Positions 53,694 to 62,273 of a DNA stretch of 64,000 bases are shown here, piece after piece. Under the pieces are notes generated by a model that made no database searches, had not been told where the DNA came from, and saw only the letters and a list, made by a program, of their open reading frames with translations. The position numbers and the translations under genes are program-made. Each line of letters opens with the position of its first letter. The first letter of the stretch is position 1. The DNA lies in NCBI GenBank assembly GCA_965205595.1, contig CBDBHI010000062.1, positions 28,447 to 92,446 on the forward strand, read 5' to 3'. The DNA is from CATQHP01 sp965205595 (GTDB lineage: Bacteria > Acidobacteriota > Terriglobia > Bryobacterales > UBA6623).

Positions 53694-54073
53694 AGACAGT
53701 ATAACCGCCAGTAAGTGTCTGTATCTTATTGAAACCAAAGGGAATATGAGAGAATCTGACGTTCTACCACTGAACTACGCCCGCTCATCGACACCGATCG
53801 ACCTTCATCGTAATGCTTCGAAGCGTGCCCCATCGACCAAACAACCTATCAGCAACTCGGTTCCCAACTCCACTCGTTGCGTTGCCATCCAGAATATAAC
53901 ATGTGATAGGAGTTGAGTTGCGCAATCAACTCGCGTCGGAATCTCTTTCCACGTTGGGAGCGAGCGGCGGTTAGCGCGCGGAGGCATACCTTTGCACTCC
54001 GTCGAGCGCGACGATCGAGCGCTATACAGTAGTGGCGCACCTGTCACGTGCTTTCGCCCTCAGGTCGTGACAA
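53694..54073. other. Intergenic region with a tRNA fragment
   Basis: Between the integrase and the peptidase gene. Contains a 5' tRNA fragment at 53752-53784. Short frames on the minus strand (53805-54047) show no family features. Nothing else is recognised. Confidence 0.55.
53752..53784 (-). pseudogene. tRNA 5' fragment (tRNA-Gly-like), putative integrase attachment site
   Basis: Read on the minus strand, GCGGGCGTAGTTCAGTGGTA then GAACGTCAGATTC matches the acceptor strand, D arm and 5' anticodon stem of a bacterial tRNA-Gly. No T arm, 3' acceptor strand or CCA follows. The break occurs at the anticodon region, next to the integrase gene, as expected if an element integrated in the tRNA and the restored 3' half was lost or lies elsewhere. 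Confidence 0.6.
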
Positions 54074-55588
54074 ATGCGGGCCAGCGTCTACATGCTAACT
54101 TCGAGCCTGATGCGCTTCTTTCTGCCGACACTCGCGATTGCCATTGCAGCGCCAGTCTTTTCGGCGAATGCTGCCAGTGAACTAGACTCCGTTCTGCAAC
54201 AGATCGAGCACTCCAGCTCAGTACCGACCAATCTCCGTACCCTTTGCGACGAAATTGGCCCACGCATGGCGGGGACGCCGGGAATGCAGCGTGCTGTCGA
54301 GTGGGCCAAGCCGGCGTTCGAAAATGCTGGCGTCGATGCAGTCACCGTCGAAGCCGCGCCGATGCCGGTTCGCTGGCAAGAGGGCGCCAGTAGCGTGATT
54401 GCTCTCGGTGAGCAATCGTTCCCGCTCCGTGCCGCATCTTCCGCGCTGTCACCGGCCACGCCCACCGGCGGCATCGAAGCTCCACTCGTCTATGCAGGCA
54501 CCGGCTCCCAAGGCCGCATCTTGCGCCGCCGCAAGGATTTCAAAGGCAAAATATTGCTCATTCGTCTGCATGAGGTCGAGTCCTTCGAAGGACTTGCGGT
54601 TGAGCAACGAAACGCCATGGTCGCCCTTCGCGAAGCGGCCCAGGTACAAGCGGCGGGAGTTCTCTTTATCTCAACCCGCGCTAATGGAATCATGTACCGC
54701 CATGTCAATAATATTGATGGTCAACTCGATTCAATACCTTCAGCGATAGTTGCTCGCGAAGACGGTCTGCGGCTCATGCGGCTACTCGACGACAACCACG
54801 AGTTTCGCGTCCGCCTCGACTTGCCAAATAAAATTTCCGGGCCTTACGAAACCCACAGCGTCATCGCAGAAATTCCGGGATCCGACCTGCCCAATGAAGT
54901 TGTCTTGCTCGCAGCCCACCTCGACTCGTGGGACATGGGGACGGGTTGCCTTGACAACGCTGCCAACGTTGTCCTCGTAATCGAAACGGCTCGGGCAATC
55001 ACAGCCGCGAAAGCCCGCCCGCGCCGGACTATTCGATTTGCTTTGTTTGGCGGCGAGGAATTCGGACTTTTCGGCTCACGCGCCTACGTCCAGCGTCGAG
55101 TGGATGAACTCGACAATCACGTCGCGGTTATCGTCCACGACATGGGCATCGGCCCGGTCAAGGGGTATTCACTCGGCGGTCGCCACGACCTTTTGAAAAA
55201 CATCGAGAGCGCGCTAGCACCCGTTCACGATCGCTGGAACCTCGAGCATCTGACCGAAGCGATTTTCGGCAGCGACCACTTTGATTTTCTATTACAGGGA
55301 GTCCCCAGCCTGGTTGCGATCCAAGATACTTCGAACTACTATTCGCCATACCACTCAGAGGCCGACACGTTCGACAAAATCGAGATGAAACAGGTGCGTG
55401 ACCGAACGGCCTTGGCGGCCGCAACCGTCCTAGGAATTGCCAATCTCGACGAACGGTTTGGAAAACGATACGATCACAATCGCGTCGACAACCTACTGAA
55501 AGACTCCGGTCTCGACGACCAAATGAAATTCCTGGGAATCTGGGAAGCCTGGCAAGACGGCGACCGCTCCTATCGCGAATCACGCTGA
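54074..55588 (+). CDS. Secreted M28 family metallopeptidase
   Basis: 504 residues with a signal sequence (RFFLPTLAIAIAAPVFSANA; ATG at 54074, 54092 or 54110 are all possible). A PA-type insert (about 130-230) precedes the co-catalytic zinc domain: AAHLDSWDMGTG (His and Asp), GCLDNAANV (bridging Asp), FGGEEFGLFGS (Glu-Glu), an Asp near HDMG, and the last His in YYSPYHSEADT. Probably an aminopeptidase/carboxypeptidase acting on peptides outside the cytosol. Its 3' end overlaps the convergent ferredoxin gene by nine bases. Confidence 0.9.
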   Translation: MRASVYMLTSSLMRFFLPTLAIAIAAPVFSANAASELDSVLQQIEHSSSVPTNLRTLCDEIGPRMAGTPGMQRAVEWAKPAFENAGVDAVTVEAAPMPVRWQEGASSVIALGEQSFPLRAASSALSPATPTGGIEAPLVYAGTGSQGRILRRRKDFKGKILLIRLHEVESFEGLAVEQRNAMVALREAAQVQAAGVLFISTRANGIMYRHVNNIDGQLDSIPSAIVAREDGLRLMRLLDDNHEFRVRLDLPNKISGPYETHSVIAEIPGSDLPNEVVLLAAHLDSWDMGTGCLDNAANVVLVIETARAITAAKARPRRTIRFALFGGEEFGLFGSRAYVQRRVDELDNHVAVIVHDMGIGPVKGYSLGGRHDLLKNIESALAPVHDRWNLEHLTEAIFGSDHFDFLLQGVPSLVAIQDTSNYYSPYHSEADTFDKIEMKQVRDRTALAAATVLGIANLDERFGKRYDHNRVDNLLKDSGLDDQMKFLGIWEAWQDGDRSYRESR

Positions 55589-55933
55589 CGCCATCGGATT
55601 CCTTGCGAAAACATACTCTTCCACCGGCTCGCCGCCTATCACGTGTTCCTGCAAGATCCGCTCAAGCACCTCCGGGGTAGCCGAGTGATACCAAGTCCCG
55701 TCAGGGTAAACCACCGCGATCGGACCCTGCTCGCAAACCCGCAGGCAGTTGACTTTGCTGCGAAACACACACCCATCGCCACGCGCAAGACCGAGCTGAT
55801 CAAGCCTGTCCTTGAGAAAGTTCCAGGCCGGCACCGTTACCTCGCGAGGCGCGCACTTGTCCTTCGTCTGATCCGCGCAGAGCAGAATGTGGCGCTTATA
55901 AGGTCCCGTCGGAATCTTCAACTCAGCCATCAA
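55580..55933 (-). CDS. Thioredoxin-like [2Fe-2S] ferredoxin
   Basis: 117 residues. HILLCADQTKDKCAP supplies the first two cysteines and NCLRVCEQGPIAVVYPDGTW the second pair, the pattern of thioredoxin-fold 2Fe-2S ferredoxins (NuoE-like, (2Fe-2S) ferredoxin family), ending with WYHSATPEVLERILQEHVIG typical of these. Electron carrier with unknown partner. Its start overlaps the stop of the sulfatase gene upstream by four bases, so they are coupled. Confidence 0.85.
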   Translation of the reverse strand: MMAELKIPTGPYKRHILLCADQTKDKCAPREVTVPAWNFLKDRLDQLGLARGDGCVFRSKVNCLRVCEQGPIAVVYPDGTWYHSATPEVLERILQEHVIGGEPVEEYVFARNPMASA

Positions 55934-57384
55934 CCGACCCCGATTAAGCCGTGCATCACGTCAGTCAAGCGCTCAACGTCCTCTCGATATTGTGCGGCTA
56001 AATCATTGTTCTCAAAGGGGTCTTCTTGAATGTCATATAGCCTGGGGGTAGTGTCTTCGTTAGCGATCGCGTACGGCCTAATATCATCGCCGCGCGCTGC
56101 GGAACCGCCGGCATAGCCTCGAACCAGCTTCATTCGCCCGTCCGAAACGCAACGCCAGGGGTCTAGCCCACTCAGAAGAATCTCGCGGTGTGACTCGCTC
56201 TGTCCCTCTAACACCGGACGAAACGAGCGGCTATCCATGTCGCTCGGCACATTGACGCCGCCGTAATCGAGAAACGTCGCCGCAAGATCCATCACACTAA
56301 CTAGCGCATCACTAACGACACCCTCGCGAATCCCCGGACCGGCCGCAACCATCGGCACTCCGACCGACGCCTGCTGCGGCAGGTTCTTCATCCAAAGATT
56401 GTGATCGCCGAGCATTTCGCCATGATCGCTCGAAAACGCAATGACCGTGTTCTCAAGCTCTCCGCGCGCTTCAAGCTTATCGATAAAGCGCCCTAGCCAT
56501 TGGTCAAGATTCTCGATCATGGCCGAATAGTTGCGGCGAATCTCCACATGCTTTTCGGGAGTGAACTCCGTGTTACGATTCGGCTGCGGGAAATCAACTC
56601 CCTTGTAAAAATCGTCCATGCGGGCCGTAATGTCGACCGGCTCGTGCGGACCCGCAAAGTTAATCGCCAGGTACCAGGGCTTGTCCGCCGGGGCGTCTTT
56701 GAGCAAGCGCATCCCGTTCGCGCCAATCCAGTTATCGCAGTAGTACTCCTCCGGCAACGGCGTTGGAAACGTTGCGGCGAACGTGCCAACCTCACGCCTT
56801 TTCCGAAAATCTTGATTGTGAGTCTCGACCTGGCGACCCATGTGTAAATGGTTGGTGTAGGGGTCACAAGGCTTTTCCATACCCCAGCGGATCGCATCCC
56901 ACTTACCGGCGCTATCGATGCCCGCCGAAAACCCCCATTCCGAGATCAGATACTGCCCCTCCACTCCCCAGCTCGGTTCCGGCTTGTGCAGATCAAATTT
57001 GCCGCAACCCATGACGTGATAGCCGCTCTCGCGCAGCAATGAGTAATGCGTCGTTTTATCCACCGGATAGTTCGCGCTATTGCCCACCACACCGCAGTTG
57101 TCGTACGCCATACCCGACGCTAGACAGGCCCGAGACGGCGCGCAAAGCGGCGACGCGCAGTAGCAATTGTTGAAGCTGACGCCCCGCGCCCTGAGCGTAT
57201 CGAGATTGGGCGTGCGCACCGCGAGATCTTTGTTCGCGCCCGTCCAGTCATACCGAAGCTGATCGGGAAAAAACAGCAACAGATTCGGCGGCTTGGCCTC
57301 AACGACCGGTTCGCTGCCACATGAGAGCGCCAGTGCGCCGGCGGAGGCGGTAAGAAATTTACGACGGCTCGATCGAAACATCAA
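55930..57384 (-). CDS. Exported sulfatase 2
   Basis: 484 residues. Tat-type leader (RSSRRKFLTASAGALALS) and sulfatase fold: FFPDQLRYDWTG, formylglycine motif CAPSRACLASG (C-x-P-S-R), GCGKFDLHK, NFAGPHEPVD and FSSDHGEMLGDHNLW. Predicted to cleave sulfate (or phosphonate) esters in the periplasm. The motif is the canonical form, in contrast to CSPYR of the sulfatase at 31326. Coupled to the ferredoxin gene downstream. A sugar isomerase-like gene lies upstream. Confidence 0.9.
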   Translation of the reverse strand: MMFRSSRRKFLTASAGALALSCGSEPVVEAKPPNLLLFFPDQLRYDWTGANKDLAVRTPNLDTLRARGVSFNNCYCASPLCAPSRACLASGMAYDNCGVVGNSANYPVDKTTHYSLLRESGYHVMGCGKFDLHKPEPSWGVEGQYLISEWGFSAGIDSAGKWDAIRWGMEKPCDPYTNHLHMGRQVETHNQDFRKRREVGTFAATFPTPLPEEYYCDNWIGANGMRLLKDAPADKPWYLAINFAGPHEPVDITARMDDFYKGVDFPQPNRNTEFTPEKHVEIRRNYSAMIENLDQWLGRFIDKLEARGELENTVIAFSSDHGEMLGDHNLWMKNLPQQASVGVPMVAAGPGIREGVVSDALVSVMDLAATFLDYGGVNVPSDMDSRSFRPVLEGQSESHREILLSGLDPWRCVSDGRMKLVRGYAGGSAARGDDIRPYAIANEDTTPRLYDIQEDPFENNDLAAQYREDVERLTDVMHGLIGVG

Positions 57385-57459
57385 AGCTAGTGTAGCGAGG
57401 TCGGCGGCAGCGGAACCCAGGGCACTTTGACGACCAGGCGAGGCCCAAACGGCCGTGCT

Positions 57460-58557
57460 CTAAAGAGCTGCTAGCACCTCTTTGAGCAGGTACTTCATTC
57501 CGTCAACGCCGTCCCACGGGCCGTCTTCGTACTCGAGGGCAAAGATGCCCTTAAACTTAGCGCTGGTGAGGATTTTAACGCACTTCTGAACATCGACATT
57601 CTCCCAGCGGTCCCAGTACTTGGCGTGAACCGTCGAATGGGTATAGGGCGCCAACGCTTCGAGACCGTGATAGAGCATGTATTCGTGCTCCCAATTACAG
57701 AAGTCCGGTGTGGCCTCGCAGTACGGGTGGTTGACCTCATCAAGAATGATTCTGGTATTCATGGGATTTGCGCTTAATCCCCAATGGTTTTCGATGGTGA
57801 TTTTGACGCCGACGCCTGCGCCATAGTCGGCCATTTCCTTGAACGATTCGATCCCTTTGCTCAAGAACTTCACGATCTCGTCGTTGCGAGGATAGTTTGA
57901 TGTGGCCGAGGCCGCCGGCGCGATTCTCGGTCCGCCGGTGTTGACGCGCATGGTCTTTGCACCGATCTGGGCCGCGGCGTCGAGCCAAATCTTCGCGACG
58001 CGGATGCCCTCTTTCCGCTTCTCATCATCGAGGTCAGAGATATTACGTGGCGCATTGTTCGAAATGTGATGGCACTTGACACGGGTTTTTACGATCGTAT
58101 CGGTGAGCTTGTCCAGCCACTTCTTGGCCGACGGCCGTGATGGATCGAATTCATAGAAGGTACGCGTGTTGCCGCCGCGCGTAAATTCCCGGCTGCCGAA
58201 CATCGAGTCGTCGGTGACATCGCCAAAGAGCGAGGACCACAAATCCATGTGGGTCACGCCCGGAAAGATATCCGTCGTAAATTGGCCGACGTCGAGCATC
58301 GTCATCTCGCCGTATTTCTTTTTGAAGGCTACATCCTTCTCGCTTGGAGTTCTCCCGCTGCTCCGCCTTTGAAAAAGAGCACGAATGGGCCACGTGTTGG
58401 AGGCGATTCGGGCGAGTTTGTCTTTATCCGTCAGAGGCCGCGCAATGGCCTCACTACCGGAAGCCAGAACGGCGCCGGCCAGCGACAGGCTCGTACCGGC
58501 AGTCTGGAGAAACCCTCGTCGATCGGAATTGGCTGGGCTGATGTTGTTTTCGCTCAT
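57460..58557 (-). CDS. Exported sugar phosphate isomerase/epimerase-like (AP endonuclease family 2 TIM barrel)
   Basis: 365 residues from ATG 58557, which has an AGGAG ribosome binding site; the frame runs 39 codons further upstream without one. Tat-type leader (SDRRGFLQTAGTSLSLAGAV). Then a TIM barrel with ITIENHWGLSANP, ILDEVNHPYCEATPDFCNWE and STVHAKYWDR, the metal and substrate region of the xylose-isomerase-like fold. Probably processes a sugar outside the cytosol, alongside the sulfatase and Gfo/Idh enzymes. Confidence 0.85.
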   Translation of the reverse strand: MSENNISPANSDRRGFLQTAGTSLSLAGAVLASGSEAIARPLTDKDKLARIASNTWPIRALFQRRSSGRTPSEKDVAFKKKYGEMTMLDVGQFTTDIFPGVTHMDLWSSLFGDVTDDSMFGSREFTRGGNTRTFYEFDPSRPSAKKWLDKLTDTIVKTRVKCHHISNNAPRNISDLDDEKRKEGIRVAKIWLDAAAQIGAKTMRVNTGGPRIAPAASATSNYPRNDEIVKFLSKGIESFKEMADYGAGVGVKITIENHWGLSANPMNTRIILDEVNHPYCEATPDFCNWEHEYMLYHGLEALAPYTHSTVHAKYWDRWENVDVQKCVKILTSAKFKGIFALEYEDGPWDGVDGMKYLLKEVLAAL

Positions 58558-58674
58558 GGGAAGTGCTCCTCTGGGTATTCGGCGGAAACACCGCTTTGGC
58601 TTCCCGACTGAAGCCAGTATACATTCCGGCGTGATGGGCGACGGGCCGAAACCGCTGGGATAAACCAGGGCCAA

Positions 58675-59204
58675 CGAGTGAGGGCTTGGATTGCCGCCGA
58701 AAATTCGCCCCCTATTTCGTGATCTGGCCGACCGGGCCCAGCTTCGCCGTCGAAGCGAAATGTCCGGAAATGTCCGGAAATGTCCGGTTTTCTCTAAAAA
58801 ACCGCCGCCTGGTGAGACCCTTCATACATTCGGTGTGTATCATGTCTAACTTCATAATTTAGAACGTCTAATTTCTCGCCTTCTCATCCAATTCGCTCCC
58901 CAGGCCGCCTCGTGAATGCGGCCCTGTGGCCGGATTTGGCAGGGTTTTGCTTAAATTTCGAGCCTCCTTGCTGGGCATTCGGTATCCTCCACATATAGTG
59001 TAAGGCTCGTGTATCCGGTTTTCGGGCGACCGTATCGCTAGGTTACTGATTTCAAAGGCAAAAGAAATTTCAAAATCGCAGGACGACACCGTTGGGCAGG
59101 TTGCTTCTTCGGCGTGACGAGACTCAATTGGCCTCTTTTATGGACAGCGGGATGGCTGGAAGTAGCTGATTGTATAGGATTTGCTGGGAAATTGTCCCGA
59201 GCTC
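58675..59204. other. Intergenic region with short tandem repeat
   Basis: No gene is supported. Contains AAATGTCCGG three times (58758-58787), followed by AT-rich sequence to about 58860. The remainder up to the IS256 end shows nothing I can name. Confidence 0.55.
58758..58787. repeat. Tandem repeat, three AAATGTCCGG units
   Basis: Three perfect 10-base units in a row, followed by TTTTCTCTAAAAAACCG. Compare the degenerate CCGGCCAA array at 28937-28985. Confidence 0.85.
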
Positions 59205-60618
59205 AGTTGGGGGATAAAGGGGCGGCGGTTCTCAAGCTTGGTTCTCTGGGAGAATCGAGCAAATCTTTAACCACAAAGGAGAACCGCCGTGAAGAAACCG
59301 TATCACATTCTTGATTCCGCCAAGCAGCAGCGGCTGAGGCCCGAGGAGCTCACGCGTCTGCTCAGCCAAAACGCGCAGCTCATGCTGCCCCTCGTCGAAC
59401 TCATCGAACAATGCCAGGGAGCCGTCGACGAGGTCATCGACGTCACCGGCCGCGCCGCCATCCAAGCCGTGCTCGAACTCTCTGCCCAGCAGGTCACCGG
59501 AGGCGAACTCGCCCAACCCGGCAAGAAGCGCGACGGCGACGTGCTGCGCTGGGGACGGCAATCGGGCCGCGTGAATCTAAGCGATCGCAAGCTGCGGGTG
59601 GCCAAGCCGCGCTTGCGCAAACGCTCCGGCGGCGAGGTCAAAGTGCCCGCCTACGAATCCCTGCAAGACGACGAGCGGCTAGGCTCGCGCATGCTGGATA
59701 TCTTGATGAAAGGCGTCTCGACGCGTCAGTATGCGGGAGTAATCGGCGAAATGGCCGACACCGTCGGCGTGTCTAAATCGGCGATAAGTCGCGACACCAT
59801 CGAGGCTGCGGAAAAGAAAATCGACGAACTATTCGCGCGCCGTTTCGATGACGTGGACTTGCTGGTGATCTACGTGGACGGCCTGATTTTCTCGGGACAC
59901 ACGGTTTTAGCGGCCGTGGGGGTGGACGCGGAAGGGAACAAGCACGTACTGGGCTTGCAACACGCGGCGACGGAGAACGCGGCGGCGGCCGAGGACCTGT
60001 TGACAGGCTTGGTCGAGCGTGGAGTCTCGCCCGCGAAAAAGAGGCTTTTTGTACTCGATGGATCGAAGGCTTTACGCGCGGCAGTGCACAAAATCTTTGG
60101 TGACGCCCCGGTGCAGCGTTGTCGCGCCCACAAGCTGCGCAACGTTCTCGACAGGCTGCCGAAGGCCGAACAGGATCAGGCCAAAGCGGCAATCCGCGCG
60201 GCCTGGCGGCTCGAAGCCAAGGACGGTCAAGCGCGGCTCAAGAAGCTGGCCGAATGGTACGCGGGCGACTGGCCCGAGGCGGCGGCGAGTTTGCGCGAGG
60301 GTCTCGAGGAGTGTTTCACGATCAATCGCCTGGGATTGCCGCCGTCGTTGCATCGTTGTCTGGCGACGACCAACATCGTCGAGAGTCCGAACGCCGGCGT
60401 GCGGCGGAGGACACGTCGCGTGACGCGCTGGAAGGATGCTTCGATGGTGCGCCGTTGGGCGGCTGCTGCATTCCTTGATACCGAGAAAAACTTCCGCAAG
60501 ATCATGGGCTATAAGGATCTTTGGATGCTCGAAGCCGTCCTCAATCCAACCGACTCCGCCGAACCGAAAGTCGCCTAGTACAATGCCCCTCTACACCGCC
60601 GCCTCTCAACCCTCAACT
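59205..60618 (+). mobile_element. IS256 family element
   Basis: Around 1.4 kb. Imperfect terminal inverted repeats: AGTTGGGGGATAAAGG then GGCGGCGGT at left (59205-59229), and the complement of the right end reads AGTTGAGGGTTGAGAGG then CGGCGGT (60594-60618). Ends are approximate. One transposase gene, plus strand. It stands directly before the HsdS-like gene and may have removed genes upstream of it. Confidence 0.75.
59289..60578 (+). CDS. IS256 (Mutator) family transposase
   Basis: 429 residues; GTG start with AAAGGAG just upstream. Mutator-type DDE: first D in LLVIYVDGLIFSG, second in LFVLDGSKALRAAV, E in ATTNIVESPNAGVRRRT; the CRAHKLRNVL motif between them is typical (C-x2-H). Complete. 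It belongs to the subgroup with VQRCRAHKLRNVLDRLP. Confidence 0.93.
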   Translation: MKKPYHILDSAKQQRLRPEELTRLLSQNAQLMLPLVELIEQCQGAVDEVIDVTGRAAIQAVLELSAQQVTGGELAQPGKKRDGDVLRWGRQSGRVNLSDRKLRVAKPRLRKRSGGEVKVPAYESLQDDERLGSRMLDILMKGVSTRQYAGVIGEMADTVGVSKSAISRDTIEAAEKKIDELFARRFDDVDLLVIYVDGLIFSGHTVLAAVGVDAEGNKHVLGLQHAATENAAAAEDLLTGLVERGVSPAKKRLFVLDGSKALRAAVHKIFGDAPVQRCRAHKLRNVLDRLPKAEQDQAKAAIRAAWRLEAKDGQARLKKLAEWYAGDWPEAAASLREGLEECFTINRLGLPPSLHRCLATTNIVESPNAGVRRRTRRVTRWKDASMVRRWAAAAFLDTEKNFRKIMGYKDLWMLEAVLNPTDSAEPKVA

Positions 60619-60899
60619 ACGACTGGGACTAGCTCTACCGGACGCACAACTTATCAAGTCGAGGGGGTGGAGGAGACCCCCGAGAAGAGGCGGACGGAGC
60701 GCCAGGTCTGCGATCTATTCGATTGGGAGGTCACGTCTGACTGGGTACCCGTCGACGGCCGTAAACCTGGCCATTGGTCTGAGCGCCATCGCCATGTGAT
60801 TCCTGGTAGCGGCCTGCTGGGGCAATACGCTGTCTTCAAGCGGGACCCTGAACCTTTTTTCGTGTAGCCCCCGTCCCCGCAGGGCAGCCGGTCTGCTTT
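60619..60899 (+). other. Unassigned stretch, possible gene remnant
   Basis: A plus-strand frame that starts inside the IS continues to a TAG at 60865-60867 and reads VCDLFDWEVTSDWVPVDGRK and HVIPGSGLLGQYAVFKRDPE. It has some coding character but no start of its own and no recognised family. It could be the 3' remnant of a gene, perhaps a methyltransferase partner of the HsdS-like protein, cut by IS256. This is speculative. Confidence 0.25.
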
Positions 60900-62273
60900 G
60901 TGGTGCGGCGAGGGGATGTGATTGACCGCCTTGATGTGGGAAGTTTTTCTCCTGCATTAAACGCTTGGCGTAAAGCGATAGCAAAAGGTCTCGTGGGCTC
61001 TGCGAAAATTGGCGGCCTGATTTCCAGTATTCGATACGGAACAGGCTCGCCCCCGCCCCGCGTTGAACCGTCCGCCGAATCCGTACCATTTCTTAGAGCC
61101 ACAGACATTAAAGATGGTCAGATTTTTTTGGCTGATTTGCCCCATATCAGCAGGGATCAGGCAAAGAAGATGGAGAAATGCAAATTGTCCGGCGGTGAAC
61201 TGATCATTGTTCGCAGTGGCGTCAACACGGGCGATTGCGCGGTCGTTCCAGAACAATTGCAAGGTGCATATGCTGCCTACGACTTGATTGTTCAAACAAA
61301 TGACCAATTGGCTCCCGCGTTCCTATGTGCTTGCTTGTATACGAGCTTCGGCAAAGCCCAAATTGATACTGTCAAGAACAGAGCGGCTCAGCCTCACATA
61401 AACGCTGGTGAAGTGAAGGCTCTGGAAATCCCCCATCCACACCCCGATGTGCAGCGCCGCCTCGTTGCGGAACTCGATACCGCCCGTGCCGAGCGGGACC
61501 GCGCTCTGGCAGAGGCGGCGCGGTTACTTACCAGTTTCGAGCCATGGGCCATTAAGGAGATGGGTTTATCGATTTCCACATATGATGGCCCGAAGGTCTA
61601 TGCAATAAAACGAAGTGCCGCAGACTTTAGAATTGATCCATTCTTTCACTCGCCTGAGTTCGTTGAAATCGAACGGGTGATTCAAGCGGAACCTCATGCC
61701 CCGCTTGGCTCGCTTGTTCAGTTCTCCAATGAAACATGGAATGCGAAAGAGCAGCCAGAACCAACATTTCGATATATCGAAATCAGTGGTGTTGACCGCC
61801 GTAGGGGGCGGGCGAAGGTATCAGATGTTTCGGTTGCGGATGCACCAAGCCGTGCGCGCATGGCTACGCAACCAGATGACATTATCGTCAGCCTTACGCG
61901 CCCCCACCACGGATCAATTGCTTTGCTGAATGAGTTTCATGAAGGGTGCATCGCCTCAACGGGGTTTGCGGTAATTCGCAACGTGGATGAAAGTCGAATA
62001 AGCCGGACATTCTTGTGGGCTGTATTGAGGCTTTCGCTGTCGCTCAAACAAATGCTACGACTGGCGACCGGTGGAAACTACCCAGCGGTTAGGCAAGACG
62101 AGTTGGCAAACGTGCTGATTCCTCTTCCAAACAAATGCACACAGCAGAAGATTGTTGAAGAGGTTATTCATAGAAACAACGTAGCAGACCGACTTGAAGC
62201 TCTCGCCGAAACCGTATGGCGTGAGGCCCGCGAACGCTTCGAACAAAAGCTCTTGCAGGGAGGCAGTCCATGA
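60900..62273 (+). CDS. HsdS-like DNA specificity protein
   Basis: 457 residues from GTG 60900; the frame is open back to a stop at 60849, without an ATG. Two target-recognition-type domains are seen: the first with SVPFLRATDIKDGQIFLADL, LIIVRSGVNTGDCAVVPE and AAQPHINAGEVKALEIPHPH, the second with FRYIEISGVDRRRGRAKVSD, IIVSLTRPHHGSIALL and TGGNYPAVRQDELANVLIPL. Each is followed by a coiled coil (LVAELDTARAERDRALAEAA; IVEEVIHRNNVADRLEALAE). This is the HsdS layout for reading a bipartite DNA site. No HsdM or HsdR gene is present upstream. Its stop overlaps the next gene (ATGA). Confidence 0.85.
   Translation: MVRRGDVIDRLDVGSFSPALNAWRKAIAKGLVGSAKIGGLISSIRYGTGSPPPRVEPSAESVPFLRATDIKDGQIFLADLPHISRDQAKKMEKCKLSGGELIIVRSGVNTGDCAVVPEQLQGAYAAYDLIVQTNDQLAPAFLCACLYTSFGKAQIDTVKNRAAQPHINAGEVKALEIPHPHPDVQRRLVAELDTARAERDRALAEAARLLTSFEPWAIKEMGLSISTYDGPKVYAIKRSAADFRIDPFFHSPEFVEIERVIQAEPHAPLGSLVQFSNETWNAKEQPEPTFRYIEISGVDRRRGRAKVSDVSVADAPSRARMATQPDDIIVSLTRPHHGSIALLNEFHEGCIASTGFAVIRNVDESRISRTFLWAVLRLSLSLKQMLRLATGGNYPAVRQDELANVLIPLPNKCTQQKIVEEVIHRNNVADRLEALAETVWREARERFEQKLLQGGSP

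Noticed and set aside
53805..54047. Minus-strand frames of 63-80 codons upstream of the M28 peptidase
   Set aside because: No conserved features, poor start context, and they overlap the probable promoter region of the peptidase gene.
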